From NCBI GenBank assembly GCA_003520365.1, contig DOUW01000321.1, forward strand, positions 1-8,002: 8,002 nt of DNA, written 5' to 3'. Position numbers and translations under genes: made by a program. The stretch comes from Massilia sp. Lineage in GTDB: Bacteria > Pseudomonadota > Gammaproteobacteria > Burkholderiales > Burkholderiaceae_D. Under the pieces are notes generated by a model. That model was not told the origin of the DNA and searched no databases. It saw only the letters and a program-made list of their open reading frames with translations. Below, piece after piece: positions 6,666 to 8,002 of the stretch; within the stretch, counting starts at the first letter, position 1, and each line of letters opens with the position of its first letter.

Positions 6666-7539
6666 GCATGTCGGCAAGAAGCTGAAAATGGTGTTGCAGG
6701 TGCTGGTATCGGCCTGCCTGGTCGTTGTCGTCTTTCGCCATCTCGACTTCGGCCAGGTGAAAAACCTGGCCTATCATCCGCAACGGGCGCCGCTGCTGGT
6801 CGCCGCCTTCGTCGCCTTCAATCTGTCGAAAATCGTCAGCGCGCTGCGCCTGAATATCTACCAGCGCCATGCGGGCGTGCATCTGGGCGAGCGGGAAAAC
6901 CTGCGTTTGTATTACGCAGGCATGTTCCTGAACCTGTTCCTGCCGGGCGGGATCGGTGGCGATGCCTACAAGATCCTGGTGCTGCACCGCAGCCATGCCT
7001 TGCCGCTGCGCGCCTTGATCGCGACCACCCTGGCGGACCGTGTCAGCGGCATCCTGGTCCTGTTGGCGATCCTGTGCCTGTTGACGCCCTTGCTGGCGCT
7101 GCCCTGGAAAACGCCGGCCGTCATCGCGTCGTCGCTGGCATCGCTGGCCGCGGTGATCGCGGTGTTCGTCGGCGGGCATCGGTGGCTGGTCAAGCTTGAC
7201 CGGCGGGGGCTGGCCGCCGTGTTCGGGCTCGGCATCGGGGTGCAATGCCTGCAGTTGACCTGCATGGGGATGCTGCTTGCCTACCTGGGCGCGCCCGGGG
7301 CGCATTACCTGGCCTATGGTTTCCTGTTCCTGGTGTCGTCGATCGCGGCCGTACTGCCGCTCAGTGTCGGCGGCCTTGGCATACGGGAGGCGAGCTTTCT
7401 GTTCGGCGTCGGCCTGTTTCACCTGGAGCCTACCTACGGCGTCATGGCATCCAGTGGTTTCTTCCTGATAACGGCACTCTCATCCCTGATCGGTTCCCTG
7501 TTCCTGGGCCATTTTTCGCTGCGCTCGCCGGCGTGCTAG
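6658..7539 (+). CDS. LPG_synthase_TM (UPF0104/YbhN-like) integral membrane protein
   Basis: A 293-residue, strongly hydrophobic protein with roughly seven to eight membrane segments. It belongs to the family related to the N-terminal flippase domain of MprF. Family landmarks are NLFLPGGIGGDAYK (92-105) and LPLSVGGLGIREASF (about 233-247). Basic residues precede the first helix (GKKLK), consistent with a cytoplasmic N-terminus. The start is uncertain. A GTG at 6658 overlaps the GT2 gene by eight bases and has no clear ribosome site. An in-frame ATG at 6688 is preceded by AAGAAG and would shorten the protein by ten residues. An out-of-frame ATG at 6668 ends after five codons. Biochemical function is not established for most members. 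Following a GT2 and a GT-C gene, with no ArnE/F- or GtrA-like small flippase nearby, it is a reasonable candidate for moving the lipid-linked sugar across the membrane; that is inference. Confidence 0.85.
   Translation: MSRHVGKKLKMVLQVLVSACLVVVVFRHLDFGQVKNLAYHPQRAPLLVAAFVAFNLSKIVSALRLNIYQRHAGVHLGERENLRLYYAGMFLNLFLPGGIGGDAYKILVLHRSHALPLRALIATTLADRVSGILVLLAILCLLTPLLALPWKTPAVIASSLASLAAVIAVFVGGHRWLVKLDRRGLAAVFGLGIGVQCLQLTCMGMLLAYLGAPGAHYLAYGFLFLVSSIAAVLPLSVGGLGIREASFLFGVGLFHLEPTYGVMASSGFFLITALSSLIGSLFLGHFSLRSPAC

Positions 7540-8002
<463 letters not shown>

Noticed and set aside
5721..6677. Minus-strand open frame (318 codons) opposite the GT2 gene
   Set aside because: It is His/Gln/Asp-rich, the typical composition of an antisense frame, and the sense strand is a clear glycosyltransferase.

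Overview
The window looks like chromosomal DNA of a GC-rich betaproteobacterium, most likely an Oxalobacteraceae member of the Massilia/Duganella kind. This rests on the high GC content with G/C-rich third codon positions, a class A RNase P RNA whose conserved block reads as in betaproteobacteria, and the style of the encoded proteins. The genus is inference. Every gene I can support is on the + strand, and I see no mobile element, CRISPR array, tRNA or rRNA.

Left part (1-1455): the 3' end of an unrecognised gene, then a complete small cytoplasmic protein with a bacterial PH-like domain (YvbH type), then the RNase P RNA gene rnpB with a recognisable -10 box. A stretch of about 390 bases (1456-1843) follows rnpB. 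It has no convincing protein gene but holds several perfect short inverted repeats. It is probably the leader of the next operon and could carry a structured RNA.

Centre (1844-7539): five genes so tightly packed that they must be one transcription unit (4-base overlap, 2-base gap, zero gap, 8-base overlap). They are UDP-glucose 6-dehydrogenase, UDP-glucuronate 4-epimerase, a multi-pass GT-C glycosyltransferase (GT39/ArnT-like), a GT2 polyprenyl-phosphate glycosyltransferase with two C-terminal membrane helices, and a multi-pass LPG_synthase_TM (UPF0104/YbhN-like) membrane protein. In order they suggest UDP-glucose to UDP-glucuronate to UDP-galacturonate, transfer of the sugar to polyprenyl phosphate, flipping across the inner membrane, and transfer to a periplasmic acceptor such as lipid A or LPS core. 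This parallels the rhizobial LpsL/RgtE/RgtA-D pathway. The substrate assignment and the flippase role of the last gene are inferences. The epimerase carries an unusual in-frame array of four 12-bp repeats encoding Ala-His-Pro-Gly-type units.

Right part (7540-8002): a 132-bp spacer with two inverted repeats and a -10 box, then the first 110 codons of glycerol kinase (glpK), which runs off the window. It appears to be a separate transcription unit.
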